NCBI RefSeq assembly: GCF_015679985.1
Contig: NZ_CP049239.1
Span: forward strand, 1,674,001 to 1,738,000
Source of the DNA: Campylobacter concisus
Lineage (GTDB): Bacteria; Campylobacterota; Campylobacteria; Campylobacterales; Campylobacteraceae
Direction of reading: 5' to 3'
Length of the DNA: 64,000 nt
Made by a program: the position numbers and the translations under genes. The notes beneath the pieces are model-generated. The model saw only the letters and a list, made by a program, of their open reading frames with translations. It made no database searches and was not told the origin of the DNA. Of this stretch, positions 1 to 8,656 are shown in pieces; position 1 is the first letter of the stretch; each line of letters starts with the position of its first letter.

Positions 1-455
1 TGCAAATTTATAACTGCGATTCTTGGGTTAGCTTTATCGTTAATAAATAGATAATCACCAACATACTCACCATTTTTCTCAGTAAAATTTGGGTGGTGTG
101 TATCGCCCCATGTTATCTCTTTGCCTCTGATGTTGCCTTGTTTTAAAACAGCTTTTGACTCATCGTCATAGCCATATCCTTGCCAAGGCTCTGGTGTGAA
201 AACGCCGATGTATTTATAAATTCTCATCGACGGAACGCCATAAACTAGCACTTGACCGCTTTGCCCGCCAGATGAAAAGACGATGAAATCATCTTTTTTA
301 CCGCTAGGCTGATAAGTTTTAGCAGCTGCAAGGACATCTTTTTCGCTTAGCCCACGCTCTTTCATGACTTTTTCAAGGTCACTACTAGCAGCACAAGCAG
401 TAGTTAAAGATAGCCCAAGCAACGCAGCACTTGCGACACAAAATAACTTTTGCAT
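1..455 (-). CDS. nosZ: Nitrous-oxide reductase NosZ, N-terminal part (cut by window edge)
   Basis: This is the 5' end of a multicopper N2O reductase, the periplasmic terminal enzyme that reduces N2O to N2. About 151 codons are visible and the gene runs out of the window at base 1. The ATG at 453-455 has an AAGGAG-type ribosome site. The protein opens with a short Sec-type signal peptide rather than a Tat signal, as in the clade II NosZ of Campylobacter and Wolinella. The mature start reads like the beta-propeller of NosZ, with the segment GDTHHPNF supplying the neighbouring histidines expected at the CuZ site. It lies 12 bases after the preceding gene and is probably cotranscribed with it. 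Identity is from recognition of the conserved N-terminal propeller; the CuA domain is outside the window. Confidence 0.9.
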   Translation of the reverse strand, partial: MQKLFCVASAALLGLSLTTACAASSDLEKVMKERGLSEKDVLAAAKTYQPSGKKDDFIVFSSGGQSGQVLVYGVPSMRIYKYIGVFTPEPWQGYGYDDESKAVLKQGNIRGKEITWGDTHHPNFTEKNGEYVGDYLFINDKANPRIAVINL

Positions 456-467
456 TTACTCTCCTTT

Positions 468-1334
468 TTAAAATGAATTTATCTCTAAACTCTTTATCTC
501 ATTGTCTAAATTTACGCCATTTAGGACACCTTTATCTATAAAAATCCTTTTTATCTCATTGCTAAAAAGAGCCTTTTGTCCTTTTAGCTTAAGATCTTTA
601 TCAAATTTATAGACTACTCCATCCTCATCACCTATGAAAATTTCATCCTCCATACACGCAAGAGCTGAAATTTTAGATTTTAAAACTTGCTTTTTGATTC
701 CACTCTTAAAATCTAAAATTTCTCCATCTCTAAAGCCAAGCAAAATATCATTCCCTTTAAATTTACAGGCGCTAAGTGGAGCAAAACCAACACGCTTTTT
801 CTCTTTTAAATTAAGCTCTTTATCAAGCAAAAATGCTTTGCCATTAAAGCTCGTAAAAAATAGTTCATCATCAATTGGCAAAAGGCTTGAAATTTTATAA
901 ACATCTTTATAATTTTTAGTTAAAAGTTTATTTAGATTTTTATCAAAAACGCCTATGCTGACTTCATTTGCCATATCGCAAGCTACGTAAATTTTATTTT
1001 TAATTGCCGTAATTTGTGAAATTTTACAGCCGACATTTGGCATGGCAAATAAAAAATTTCTCTCATTTGCTACCTCAATAATCTCATTATTTAAATTTGC
1101 GATATAAAAGAATTCTCCATCATTTCCGCACTCTTGATTTTTATAAATCGTCTCTTTTAGATCCAAATTTTTAATTTGTCCATCTTTTATAAAGACGATG
1201 CTTTGGTTGCTTTCATTAATAAAGCAGCCTAATTGCTGGGCAAAAGCTGTTATCAAAAACAAACTTATACAAAGCAGAAATCTCATAATCCAAGGCACTT
1301 TCATCATAAATTTATTAAGCAAAAAACTATACAT
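468..1334 (-). CDS. Secreted beta-propeller-like protein upstream of nosZ, function unknown
   Basis: I do not recognise a named family. The 288-aa reading has an N-terminal hydrophobic segment that looks like a Sec signal peptide. The true start may be an internal ATG (about 1304 or 1286), because the first ATG has only a weak AAGAG-like ribosome site. The rest is built of short beta-rich repeats with Asp-Gly turns (for example GVFDKNLNK, GDEDGVVYKFDKDL), consistent with a WD40/PQQ-like propeller. About six cysteines are scattered through the exported part. It is transcribed toward nosZ with a 12-base gap, so a periplasmic role linked to N2O respiration is inferred from context only. The usual epsilonproteobacterial nos accessory genes are expected after nosZ, beyond the window. 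Confidence 0.6.
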   Translation of the reverse strand: MYSFLLNKFMMKVPWIMRFLLCISLFLITAFAQQLGCFINESNQSIVFIKDGQIKNLDLKETIYKNQECGNDGEFFYIANLNNEIIEVANERNFLFAMPNVGCKISQITAIKNKIYVACDMANEVSIGVFDKNLNKLLTKNYKDVYKISSLLPIDDELFFTSFNGKAFLLDKELNLKEKKRVGFAPLSACKFKGNDILLGFRDGEILDFKSGIKKQVLKSKISALACMEDEIFIGDEDGVVYKFDKDLKLKGQKALFSNEIKRIFIDKGVLNGVNLDNEIKSLEINSF

Positions 1335-1439
1335 ACTTAACTCTTAAAAGCAAATTAGCGATTAATTTATTTTTTTAAGCTTTTAAAGAAAAATATCAAT
1401 AATTTTTTTTAAATTTTATTATTTACATTAAATATATAT

Positions 1440-1453
1440 TTGACTTTAATCAA
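1440..1453. promoter_or_regulatory. FNR/CRP-family-like palindrome (TTGAC-N4-ATCAA)
   Basis: The 14-mer TTGACTTTAATCAA differs at one position from the classical FNR site TTGAT-N4-ATCAA. It lies about 105 bases upstream of the nos-side reading frame and about 255 bases upstream of moaC. In Wolinella, nos genes respond to CRP/FNR-family regulators of the Nss type, so an anaerobic or N-oxide activator site for the nos operon is plausible. A single imperfect site in AT-rich DNA can arise by chance. Confidence 0.35.
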
Positions 1454-1680
1454 TACTAATATAGCTTTAATAAAATTTATTATCTATAAAGCTCTTTATT
1501 TTAGGTATTCTATGCATTAAAAATTAAATTATAAATAATTTATTAAAAAAATTATTTAAATTAAATAATTATATTAAGGAATGAGAATTCTCCTTAGTAT
1601 TTAAGTAAAAAGCTAAAATTTATGTATTTGATATATTTTTAGCTTAAACCTATTGATAATTTAAATTTGTTTAAATAGGC

Positions 1681-1686
1681 TATAAT
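1681..1686 (+). promoter_or_regulatory. -10 box of the moaC operon promoter
   Basis: TATAAT preceded by GGC lies 21 bases upstream of the moaC ATG, with a ribosome site AAGGAGAG in between. This is the standard sigma-70 -10 element of Campylobacter, which often lacks a clear -35. The 5' leader would be only about 15 bases. Confidence 0.6.
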
Positions 1687-1707
1687 CCGCCAAAAAAAGG
1701 AGAGATA

Positions 1708-2181
1708 ATGCTAACGCATTTAGATGAGAAAGATCGTCCAAAAATGGTCGATGTAAGCCCAAAAGATCCTACAAAAAGAGTAGCAACTGCTAGCGGGATC
1801 ATCAAGATGAGCAAAGAGGCCTTTAGAGCGATAAAAGAAAATACCGGCAAAAAAGGTCCGGTCATTCAAACGGCCGTCGTTGCTGCGATAATGGGTGCAA
1901 AAAAGACAAGCGAGCTAATCCCGATGTGCCATCCGCTAGCTATTTTAGGTGTGGATTGTGATATCGAAGAGCTATCTGAAATTTGCGCTTTTAAGCTTTA
2001 TGTGAGCGTAAAAATAGAGGGCAAAACAGGCGTTGAGATGGAAGCATTAACTGGCGTTAGCGTGGGGCTTTTGACCATTTATGATATGGTGAAAGCTATA
2101 GATAAAAGCATGGAAATAAGTAATATCGTATTAGAGAGTAAAACGGGAGGAAAAAGTGGCGAGTATATGCGATCTAAATAA
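1708..2181 (+). CDS. moaC: Cyclic pyranopterin monophosphate synthase MoaC
   Basis: MoaC acts with MoaA to turn GTP into cyclic pyranopterin monophosphate, the first stage of molybdenum cofactor biosynthesis in the cytoplasm. The 157-aa protein has the usual family length. It shows the start [14 protein letters not shown], the central ELIPMCHPL segment around residues 70-78, and the C-terminal [18 protein letters not shown] block that forms the active site, ending with SGGKSGE-like residues. The ATG has a good AAGGAG site. The next gene begins inside its 3' end (26-base overlap), so the two are translationally linked. Molybdoenzymes such as nitrate or formate dehydrogenase are the likely consumers; none is in the window. 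Confidence 0.97.
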   Translation: MLTHLDEKDRPKMVDVSPKDPTKRVATASGIIKMSKEAFRAIKENTGKKGPVIQTAVVAAIMGAKKTSELIPMCHPLAILGVDCDIEELSEICAFKLYVSVKIEGKTGVEMEALTGVSVGLLTIYDMVKAIDKSMEISNIVLESKTGGKSGEYMRSK

Positions 2182-2422
2182 CAAAAAAGCAAAAATTGAT
2201 TACCCAACACATTGGGAATATAAAATAATATTTGATGCAGATGTCAATGTAGAAGAAAAGGTAAAAGAGATAGTAAAAGATAGAGAATTTAAGCTAGTTT
2301 TTTCAAAATTTAGCAAAGATAAAAAATACGCTAGCTATGACTTAGCCGTGCTAGTTTTGAGCGAAGAAGAGAGGCTAGAGATATTTTCAGCACTAAAACA
2401 CGAAGCAAAATACGTTTTATAA
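2156..2422 (+). CDS. DUF493 / HP0495-family protein
   Basis: This 88-aa protein resembles the small alpha/beta DUF493 family that includes H. pylori HP0495 (structure known, role not defined) and E. coli YbeD. The matching features are the [12 protein letters not shown] opening, a central [17 protein letters not shown] segment and an ER-EIF helix near the end. Translation probably starts at GTG 2156, which has GGGAGG five bases upstream inside moaC. The gene overlaps moaC by 26 bases and is followed 10 bases later by a coiled-coil protein. A regulatory or ligand-binding role is only suggested by the fold. Confidence 0.85.
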   Translation: MASICDLNNKKAKIDYPTHWEYKIIFDADVNVEEKVKEIVKDREFKLVFSKFSKDKKYASYDLAVLVLSEEERLEIFSALKHEAKYVL

Positions 2423-2432
2423 GGTAAAAAAT

Positions 2433-3671
2433 ATGAATAATTTAGAACAAAATTTACATGATTATAAAAGCAGCGATGGCTTATTAATAAGCATAAAAGC
2501 TCTTTGCAATAACTTCTTTCAAGATGCTGCAAACAAAGATATAAATGCTTTGCCAGAAATTTTAAAGGCTAAAATGAATGAGCTTTATGACAAGATGAAC
2601 AAAGAAGATCTCATAAATGCAAAAAATCTAAAAAGTGCCATGGAGGGAATAAATCAGGCCATTGTCGGCACTGAAGAAAAGGCACTTTATGAGCTACTTG
2701 ATAAAAAAGATGAGCTAAACCGTGCAATAGAAGCAAAACGTGAGGAGATAAAAAATAGACTTAAAATTTCATTTGAAGCAGCTGAAGAGGTCGTAAAAGA
2801 TAGAAATTTTAGTGAAAAAGAGGAAATTTTAGAGCTTTTAAATAATGCGATCATTAGAGAAACAAGACTTCTTGGTATCTTAAAAGAGAGCGCTCAAATC
2901 GCATTTTTAACAACTCTTGAAGGTGCAAAAGATGTCGAGGAAACAGCTGGTGCGATAGCTAAAAATATGACTTATGTTGCGATCATTGGAGGAGAGTTTA
3001 GCAAAGAGCGAATACTTGAAATTTCAAAAAACATCATCATAGCAGCAGCAAATTTAGCAGATGAGGGTCATATCTTTGCAAAAGAGCTGATAAGTGGAGC
3101 GATAAGTGGCACAAGAGATGGTATTTTAAGGGCTATAGAAAAACTTAAAGATGAGGCGAAATTTGCTCCAGATGAGCTTAGGCTAAACTCACAGTTACTA
3201 AACTTAAAAAATATTGATGAAGAATTTATATCCTTGCTTAGGGAACTTGAAAAGGAATTTGAAGGTGTAGCAAGAAATGAGATCGAAAATGTAATAAATA
3301 GCGAGCTAGATACAAACCTAGCAAAATTTAAACGCATTAGCGATCAAGCAAGAGAGCAGATTATTTCAAGGATAGAAGAGTTAAAGTCAAACGGCATGGC
3401 AAAGCTTATGAGCGAGGCAAATAATAAATTTGAAGCCCTAAAGCAAGAGCTAAATGACAAGAGCAAAAAGCTAAAACTAAATTTTGATACAAACGATAAA
3501 ATCGAAGAGATCAAACAAGAGATCGCTAATCTTGAGAAGAAAGCCAATGAAAAATTTGAAGACATCAAACAAATTGACATCAAATCAGAAGCCAAGAAAT
3601 TTGGAGATAGGGCTTATCAAGCTGCAAAAGATCTGTTAAATGTTATTAAAAAAGATAAAAAAGAGGATTAA
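2433..3671 (+). CDS. Conserved Campylobacter coiled-coil protein, function unknown
   Basis: The 412-aa product is almost wholly alpha-helical and rich in Glu, Lys, Ala and Leu, with no signal peptide. A central stretch near residues 160-220 is less charged and Ala/Ile-rich (NMTYVAIIGG, NIIIAAANLADEG) and may be an amphipathic helical core. The C-terminal 150 residues form long heptad-like coiled coils ending in a very basic/acidic tail (KKDKKED). The ATG has an AAGGT-like ribosome site and the gene is the last of the moaC transcript, closed by a strong terminator. I believe relatives occur in other Campylobacter species as hypothetical proteins, but I cannot assign a role. Confidence 0.8.
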   Translation: MNNLEQNLHDYKSSDGLLISIKALCNNFFQDAANKDINALPEILKAKMNELYDKMNKEDLINAKNLKSAMEGINQAIVGTEEKALYELLDKKDELNRAIEAKREEIKNRLKISFEAAEEVVKDRNFSEKEEILELLNNAIIRETRLLGILKESAQIAFLTTLEGAKDVEETAGAIAKNMTYVAIIGGEFSKERILEISKNIIIAAANLADEGHIFAKELISGAISGTRDGILRAIEKLKDEAKFAPDELRLNSQLLNLKNIDEEFISLLRELEKEFEGVARNEIENVINSELDTNLAKFKRISDQAREQIISRIEELKSNGMAKLMSEANNKFEALKQELNDKSKKLKLNFDTNDKIEEIKQEIANLEKKANEKFEDIKQIDIKSEAKKFGDRAYQAAKDLLNVIKKDKKED

Positions 3672-3726
3672 ATTATCAAGCTTATCTTGAAATTTTTCCT
3701 GAAAGATATTCGCACCATATATTCTT

Positions 3727-3757
3727 GCCAAGTGTGAAAATTTTATCCACACTTGGC
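3727..3757 (+). terminator. Rho-independent terminator of the moaC operon
   Basis: A perfect 10-bp stem (GCCAAGTGTG / CACACTTGGC) with an 11-base A/T loop is followed by TTTTAC. It sits 55 bases after the coiled-coil gene and 24 bases before the convergent uppP stop. Confidence 0.9.
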
Positions 3758-3780
3758 TTTTACTTTTTAAAGCTTTAAAA

Positions 3781-4575
3781 TCATAAAAATAGATAAAGCA
3801 AAAATGCTCCCAAGATCAAGCGATAGATGACAAAAGGCAGCATCCTGATTCTCGAGATGATCTCCATAAACAACTTAACGCAGAGATAAGCACTAACAGC
3901 ACTTATAATGACACCAAGGGCTATGTCGCTCCAAGGAAGTGCATTTGGGTCTTTAATTAGCTTTATGCTCTCAAGTCCGCCGGCTAGGATGATGACTGGG
4001 ATCGACATCAAAAATGAGAAATTTGCACTTCCCTTGTGGCTAAATCCTAAAAAAAGTGCTGCTGTCATCGTCACACCTGATCTTGAGACGCCAGGAATGA
4101 GCGCCACGGCCTGGGCAAGGCCGATAATAAGCGCAAATTTTATGGTCATTTCATATTCGCTTTTGTTTGATGAGCGAAGATCCGCAAAGTAAAGTGCTAT
4201 GCCAAAGACGATCGTAGTAATAGCGATCAAAACGCCACTTCTTGCATATTCTTCGATAATGTTGTTAAACAAAAGTCCAAAAATTCCCACTGGAACGGTA
4301 GCAAAGCCGACACACCAAACAAGCAAGCTATCGCCTACCATCTTTCTTTGTGCGATCGAGGCAAAAAAGTCACGAAGTAGCTTAAAAATCGTATCTTTAA
4401 AATAAAAAAGTATCGCGCTTAACGTGCCAACGTGCACTGCCACGTCAAAAGCAAGACCTTGATCTGGCCAGCCAAGTAGCTTTGGCACCAAGATAAGATG
4501 AGCCGAGCTAGATATCGGCAAAAATTCGCTTATGCCTTGCACCAAGGCCAAAACAATAACGTGAGAAATTTCCAT
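3781..4575 (-). CDS. uppP: Undecaprenyl-diphosphatase UppP (BacA)
   Basis: This membrane enzyme dephosphorylates undecaprenyl diphosphate to recycle the lipid carrier for peptidoglycan and surface polysaccharides. The 264-aa protein has about eight membrane segments. Both catalytic signatures are present: QGISEFLPISSSAH at residues 13-26 (the Q/E-x3-E and SSSxH elements) and PGVSRSG at 161-167 with the key arginine 165. Length is normal for the family. It follows tkt by 57 bases on the same strand and may be cotranscribed. Loss or overexpression affects bacitracin susceptibility in other bacteria (family knowledge). Confidence 0.96.
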   Translation of the reverse strand: MEISHVIVLALVQGISEFLPISSSAHLILVPKLLGWPDQGLAFDVAVHVGTLSAILFYFKDTIFKLLRDFFASIAQRKMVGDSLLVWCVGFATVPVGIFGLLFNNIIEEYARSGVLIAITTIVFGIALYFADLRSSNKSEYEMTIKFALIIGLAQAVALIPGVSRSGVTMTAALFLGFSHKGSANFSFLMSIPVIILAGGLESIKLIKDPNALPWSDIALGVIISAVSAYLCVKLFMEIISRIRMLPFVIYRLILGAFLLYLFL

Positions 4576-4604
4576 AAAATGCCTTTTTTGATTTTAGATT
4601 GCAG

Positions 4605-4624
4605 TTGGGGATTTTACTCCCCAA
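4605..4624 (-). other. Small inverted repeat between tkt and uppP
   Basis: A 6-bp stem (TTGGGG / CCCCAA) with an 8-base loop lies just after the tkt stop. Neither strand has a run of T after it, so it is a poor terminator. It could be an mRNA-stabilising or attenuating hairpin. Confidence 0.35.
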
Positions 4625-4632
4625 GATTAAAT

Positions 4633-6543
4633 TTATATAAGTTCGCTAGCAAAATTTGCAAGTTTTTGTGGCGTAAATCCGAAGTGATCAAATAGCTCGT
4701 TAGCCTTTCCGCTAGCGCCAAAGCTATTCATGCCATAAACTGCATCGGCAAATTTATACCACTCAAAGCCAGTTGCAGCTTCAACTGCGATAATGGTTGT
4801 GTTTTTATCTAAAATTCTAGCCACATACTCAGCTGGCTGCTCGCAAAGTAGGTCAAAACAAGGCGCTGATACGATGTTTGCACCCACACCTTGCTCAGCT
4901 AGAAGTGCAGCTGCTTTTACGCAGAGTGAGACCTCGCTGCCGCTTGCTATAAATGTTATCTTCGCATCTTTTGCCGAGCTTAAAAGATACGCGCCATTAC
5001 TAACCTCGCCAAATTCGCCTTTTGCAAGTGGATCAAGCCCTTGACGGCTAAGCACAAATGCGCTTGGAGCGTTTAAATTTAGAGCCACTTGCCAGCTAGC
5101 TGCGTTTTCGTTACCATCAGCTGGGCGGAAAGTGTAGAAATTTGGCATCGCTCTAAATGTGCTAAGCTGCTCGATAGGCTGATGTGTCGGACCATCTTCG
5201 CCAACACCGATGCTATCGTGCGTGAAGACAAAAAAGTGCTTGATGCCCATTAGCGCTGCTATCCTCGCACTTGGCTTTAGGTAGTCGCTGAAAATGAAAA
5301 ATGTCGCTGAAAATGGCAAGAAAAGGCCGTATCTGGCGATGCCGTTATTGATCGCTGCCATGGCGTGCTCCCTGATGCCGTAGTGGATATTTTTGCCATT
5401 TGGGAAGTCGCCCATGCCCTTTAACTCAGTCTTGTTTGAAGGAGCAAGATCTGCACTACCACCGATAAAGCCAGGGAGTTTTTTAGCTATCTCATTTAAA
5501 ATGACGTGGTTTGTATCTCTTGTGGCTAGCTTTTTGTCGCTAAAGTCTGGAAATTCGATCTTGCTAAAGTCTGGATTAAGAAGTGAGTTTAATAAATTTT
5601 TGCCCTCAATGCTTAACGCCTCAACCTTTTTGTTCCACATCGCCTCTTCAAGATCGCCCTTTTCAACTGCGCCTCTAAATCTTAAAAGCACGTCTTCGTC
5701 GATAGCAAATTTCTTCTCAGGGTCAAAGCCAGCTGCGGCCTTTGCCTTTTTGATGATCTCTTCGCCAAGTGGCGCGCCGTGGCTGTGATGGCTGCCCTCA
5801 AGCTCCATTGCGCCGCGTGCTATGTGTGTGTTTGCGATGATGAGATATGGCGACTCTTTCTCGCTTGCTTGCTCAAGAGCAAATTCGATCTGGTTGAAGT
5901 CATGTCCGTCGATGCGTGCGACCTCCCAGCCCTGCGCCTCAAACCTAGCTTTAACGTCCTCGCTAAATGCGATCGCTGTGTCGCCCTCGATCGTGATGTT
6001 GTTTGAGTCGTAGATGAGCACAAGGTTGTCTAGTCTTAAATTTCCGGCTACCGAACATGCCTCGTAGCTTATGCCCTCTTCAAGGTCGCCGTCGCCGCAA
6101 AGGCAGTAAATTTTATGATCGATTATTTTATTATCTGGCTCATTTAGCACGTTTGCAGCGTATTTTTCTGCCATGGCTAGACCAACTGCGTTTGCTACGC
6201 CTTGGCCAAGTGGGCCAGTAGCCATCTCAACGCCTGGAGTGTGAATTTCTGGGTGTCCTGGAGTGTTTGAGCCAAGTTGGCGAAAATTTTTAAGCTCATC
6301 AAGGCTTAAATCGTAGCCGCTTAGATGCAAAAAGCTATAAACCAAACTTGAAGCGTGACCACCGCTAAAAACGAGCCTATCTCTGTTTAGCCATTTTGGA
6401 TTTTTTGGATTGTGTTTTAAAAAGTTGCTTAAAACCACCATAATATCAGCTAGACCCATAGGTGCACCTGGGTGTCCGCTGTTAGCGTTTTGCACCATAT
6501 CAGCGCACAAAAATCTTATAGTATCGGCTTGTTTTTTTAGCAT
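4633..6543 (-). CDS. tkt: Transketolase
   Basis: Transketolase moves two-carbon units between sugar phosphates in the non-oxidative pentose phosphate pathway, using thiamine diphosphate. The 636-aa protein has the full three-domain arrangement. Visible landmarks are the N-terminal ANSGHPGAPMG block, the cofactor-binding CGDGDLEEGISYEA (G-D-G ... N motif) near residue 155, the IREHAMA segment near 395, and GEDGPTHQPIEQL near 445. The ATG is at 6541-6543 with an AAAGGAG site. A TATAAT box lies 24 bases upstream. In C. jejuni this gene is also next to ispA. Enzymes of this group in Campylobacter mostly supply pentoses and erythrose 4-phosphate, because glycolysis is incomplete. Confidence 0.97.
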   Translation of the reverse strand: MLKKQADTIRFLCADMVQNANSGHPGAPMGLADIMVVLSNFLKHNPKNPKWLNRDRLVFSGGHASSLVYSFLHLSGYDLSLDELKNFRQLGSNTPGHPEIHTPGVEMATGPLGQGVANAVGLAMAEKYAANVLNEPDNKIIDHKIYCLCGDGDLEEGISYEACSVAGNLRLDNLVLIYDSNNITIEGDTAIAFSEDVKARFEAQGWEVARIDGHDFNQIEFALEQASEKESPYLIIANTHIARGAMELEGSHHSHGAPLGEEIIKKAKAAAGFDPEKKFAIDEDVLLRFRGAVEKGDLEEAMWNKKVEALSIEGKNLLNSLLNPDFSKIEFPDFSDKKLATRDTNHVILNEIAKKLPGFIGGSADLAPSNKTELKGMGDFPNGKNIHYGIREHAMAAINNGIARYGLFLPFSATFFIFSDYLKPSARIAALMGIKHFFVFTHDSIGVGEDGPTHQPIEQLSTFRAMPNFYTFRPADGNENAASWQVALNLNAPSAFVLSRQGLDPLAKGEFGEVSNGAYLLSSAKDAKITFIASGSEVSLCVKAAALLAEQGVGANIVSAPCFDLLCEQPAEYVARILDKNTTIIAVEAATGFEWYKFADAVYGMNSFGASGKANELFDHFGFTPQKLANFASELI

Positions 6544-6566
6544 ATGATCTCCTTTTATTGCGTCAG

Positions 6567-6572
6567 ATTATA
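6567..6572 (-). promoter_or_regulatory. -10 box of the tkt promoter
   Basis: On the minus strand TATAAT lies 24 bases upstream of the tkt ATG, preceded by a T-rich stretch typical of Campylobacter sigma-70 promoters. An AAAGGAG ribosome site lies between it and the start codon. Confidence 0.6.
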
Positions 6573-6650
6573 CAAAAAAGTGATTAAAACTTGCCTTGCA
6601 TTTTTGTCCAAAATGTCTAAAAAGTGATATAAATTTACGAAATTTACGCA

Positions 6651-7550
6651 CTATCTTAGATGTTTATCTGTAAGCTCCAAGATCATCTTTGCTATGCCAG
6701 CATCTATCTGTTTTAGTGCCTCTTCTATCTCGCAAATAAGCTCATCTTTTTTCTTTTTTGCGCCAGATAGACCTAGTAAATTTGTAAATGAGTTTTTAGC
6801 TAGGTCGTTATGCACAGGCTTTCCAGCGGCCGCCTCGTCGCTTGTAAGATCGATGATGTCGTCTTGTATCTGAAAAGCAAGGCCGAGCTTTAGTCCGATA
6901 TCATAAATTTTCTCGCACTCTATTTCGTCTAAATTTACTATCACAGCGCCCATTTTTAGGCTTGCAGCGATAAGCTTTGCGGTCTTGTGGATGTGTAAAA
7001 AGACTAGCTCATTAAGGTTTAGCATCTTGCCAGATAGGCCAAATTTAGCCTTTGCTCTTTTGATATCCTCTTTGTTCGTATTTTCAAAAAAACAATCCAG
7101 CGCCTGACCTAGCACCATGCCGCTAACGCCAGCATTCTCGCTTAAAATTTCCACGCATTTTATACGTGTTTCAGCACTCAGATCAGCACGTGAAATTTCA
7201 TAAAAAGCATGCGTATTTAGCGCATCCCCTACAAGTATGGCAGTTGTCTCGTCGTATGTGACGTGAAGTGTTGGCGTGCCGCGTCTTAGGCTTGCGTCGT
7301 CCATTGATGGCAAGTCATCATGGATGAGCGAGTATGTGTGCATCATCTCAAGCCCCAAAGCCACTCTCATAGCCTTTTGCGTGAGGCTTTTATCAACGCT
7401 TTTTACCACACCAAGAAGCAAAAGTGCCCTAAAGTGCTTGCCTCCAGCCTTTAGCATAACGCCAAGCGCCTCCTCGTAGTAAGGGTGAAAGCTAGGCGCC
7501 TTTGGCAAATTTGCATTTAGAAATTTTACAAAGTCCTCAAGTAGGCTCAT
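6651..7550 (-). CDS. ispA: Farnesyl/geranyl diphosphate synthase IspA
   Basis: This prenyltransferase condenses isopentenyl diphosphate with allylic diphosphates to make farnesyl diphosphate for undecaprenyl phosphate and quinones. The 299-aa protein has the first Asp-rich motif HDDLPSMDD at residues 77-85 and the second, QDDIID, at 229-234, both required to bind Mg2+-diphosphate. The GGKHFRALL segment at 36-45 carries the substrate-binding lysine and arginine. Its start overlaps the end of the upstream PDZ gene by four bases, so translation is coupled. Order ybaB/PDZ/ispA/tkt matches C. jejuni. Confidence 0.96.
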   Translation of the reverse strand: MSLLEDFVKFLNANLPKAPSFHPYYEEALGVMLKAGGKHFRALLLLGVVKSVDKSLTQKAMRVALGLEMMHTYSLIHDDLPSMDDASLRRGTPTLHVTYDETTAILVGDALNTHAFYEISRADLSAETRIKCVEILSENAGVSGMVLGQALDCFFENTNKEDIKRAKAKFGLSGKMLNLNELVFLHIHKTAKLIAASLKMGAVIVNLDEIECEKIYDIGLKLGLAFQIQDDIIDLTSDEAAAGKPVHNDLAKNSFTNLLGLSGAKKKKDELICEIEEALKQIDAGIAKMILELTDKHLR

Positions 7551-8656
7551 TTTGGCACTCTTGCAAAAAACTGAAAGTCATTTCTAGTAAATAGAAGCGT
7601 AAAATTTTTTAACTCACCAAGCTTCTCTAAAAGCTCTTCACGACTACTCACGCTTTGTTTATCAAAACCTAAAATTTTATCGCCGGTCTTGATGCCAAAA
7701 ATTTCTGCATTTGACTTTGGCTCGACCTTTGTAACGACTAAATTTTTATCCACCGTGATACCATAATCCATCAAAATCTTATCATCAAGCATTGTTTGTG
7801 GCTCTTTTGGAATGATGTTAAAATTTGGTATATCAAGGCTTGAAGGGGCGTCTACATCAAGACTTTGGTTAAATTTCACATCCCCACTTACTGGCACTTG
7901 AAAGAGCATTTCTTGCTTATCGCGCTTCACAATGATGTCAAGCTTTGTGCCCTTTGGAGCAAAAAGCACCATCTCATTTAGCTCTCTTAGACTCTTTGGT
8001 TTGATGCCATTTATCGTAACAAGCTCATCATCTATCATCAACATCTTGCCACGGCCCAAAGGATCAACAAGACCCACAAAAAATTTATCCTCTTTTTGCA
8101 AAAATTTCACACCTATATCGCCGTAATAGACATCATCATAAGATACAAAGTGCTTCAAATAACGATTTGGTATAAATTTATCAGCTCCAACAGCTATGCC
8201 TATCATCTTGCAACAAGGCGTGTTTATCTCGCCAGTTGCGTTATACTCGAAGCTTAACGTGTCAAAGTCGCCTAAATTTTGTCCCAAAGACTTGATGTGA
8301 CCCATGACGGTGTTGTTAGAGTCGTTTAAAACGCCAACCCAAGTGCTCTTTTTGATGCGCTCCTCGTTGGTCTCATCAGCCATCACGACGGGGCTTAGCT
8401 CCTTGCTAGAGCGCACTAAGAAAAGCTGCAAATATGGGTCAAATTTGACATATTCGCCAAGCGGAGCTCCGTCACTTTTTGGCACTGCGATCAAATTTTT
8501 AGTGATAGCCACGCCAAAGTGTTTATTTACCGAGACGATTGAGTTTTTGTTCTTTTCAAAGCAGGCGTTAAAGTCCTCTTGCGTAGGCCTAGGATCGGCG
8601 TTTAGGCAAAGCGCTGATAGCAAAAAAGCAAGGGCAAATTTATATTTTAGTCTCAT
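7547..8656 (-). CDS. Periplasmic PDZ-domain protein
   Basis: The 369-aa product has a Sec signal peptide (cleavage likely after LCLNA, about residue 20). There is a central domain and a C-terminal PDZ domain from about residue 285 (VEPKSNAEIFGIKTGDKILGFDKQ). A second PDZ-like stretch near residues 195-240 (GLVDPLGRGKMLMIDDELVTING) may be present. No HtrA-type His/Asp/Ser protease triad is evident, so it is more likely a scaffold or chaperone than a protease. It corresponds in position to C. jejuni Cj1643, which is a conserved periplasmic protein of undefined role. It overlaps both ybaB and ispA by four bases. Confidence 0.8.
   Translation of the reverse strand: MRLKYKFALAFLLSALCLNADPRPTQEDFNACFEKNKNSIVSVNKHFGVAITKNLIAVPKSDGAPLGEYVKFDPYLQLFLVRSSKELSPVVMADETNEERIKKSTWVGVLNDSNNTVMGHIKSLGQNLGDFDTLSFEYNATGEINTPCCKMIGIAVGADKFIPNRYLKHFVSYDDVYYGDIGVKFLQKEDKFFVGLVDPLGRGKMLMIDDELVTINGIKPKSLRELNEMVLFAPKGTKLDIIVKRDKQEMLFQVPVSGDVKFNQSLDVDAPSSLDIPNFNIIPKEPQTMLDDKILMDYGITVDKNLVVTKVEPKSNAEIFGIKTGDKILGFDKQSVSSREELLEKLGELKNFTLLFTRNDFQFFARVPK

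Larger units (their letters stand above)
1335..1707. other. Divergent AT-rich intergenic region between the nos genes and moaC
   Basis: No coding sequence is supported in these 373 bases. The region separates two divergent units, so it should hold promoters for both. An FNR-like palindrome and the moaC -10 box are listed separately. The remainder is A/T-runs without a convincing hairpin or RNA gene. Confidence 0.6.

Noticed and set aside
5393-6023. Long frames on both strands overlapping tkt
   Set aside because: They are alternative frames of a gene whose full-length product is an unmistakable transketolase.
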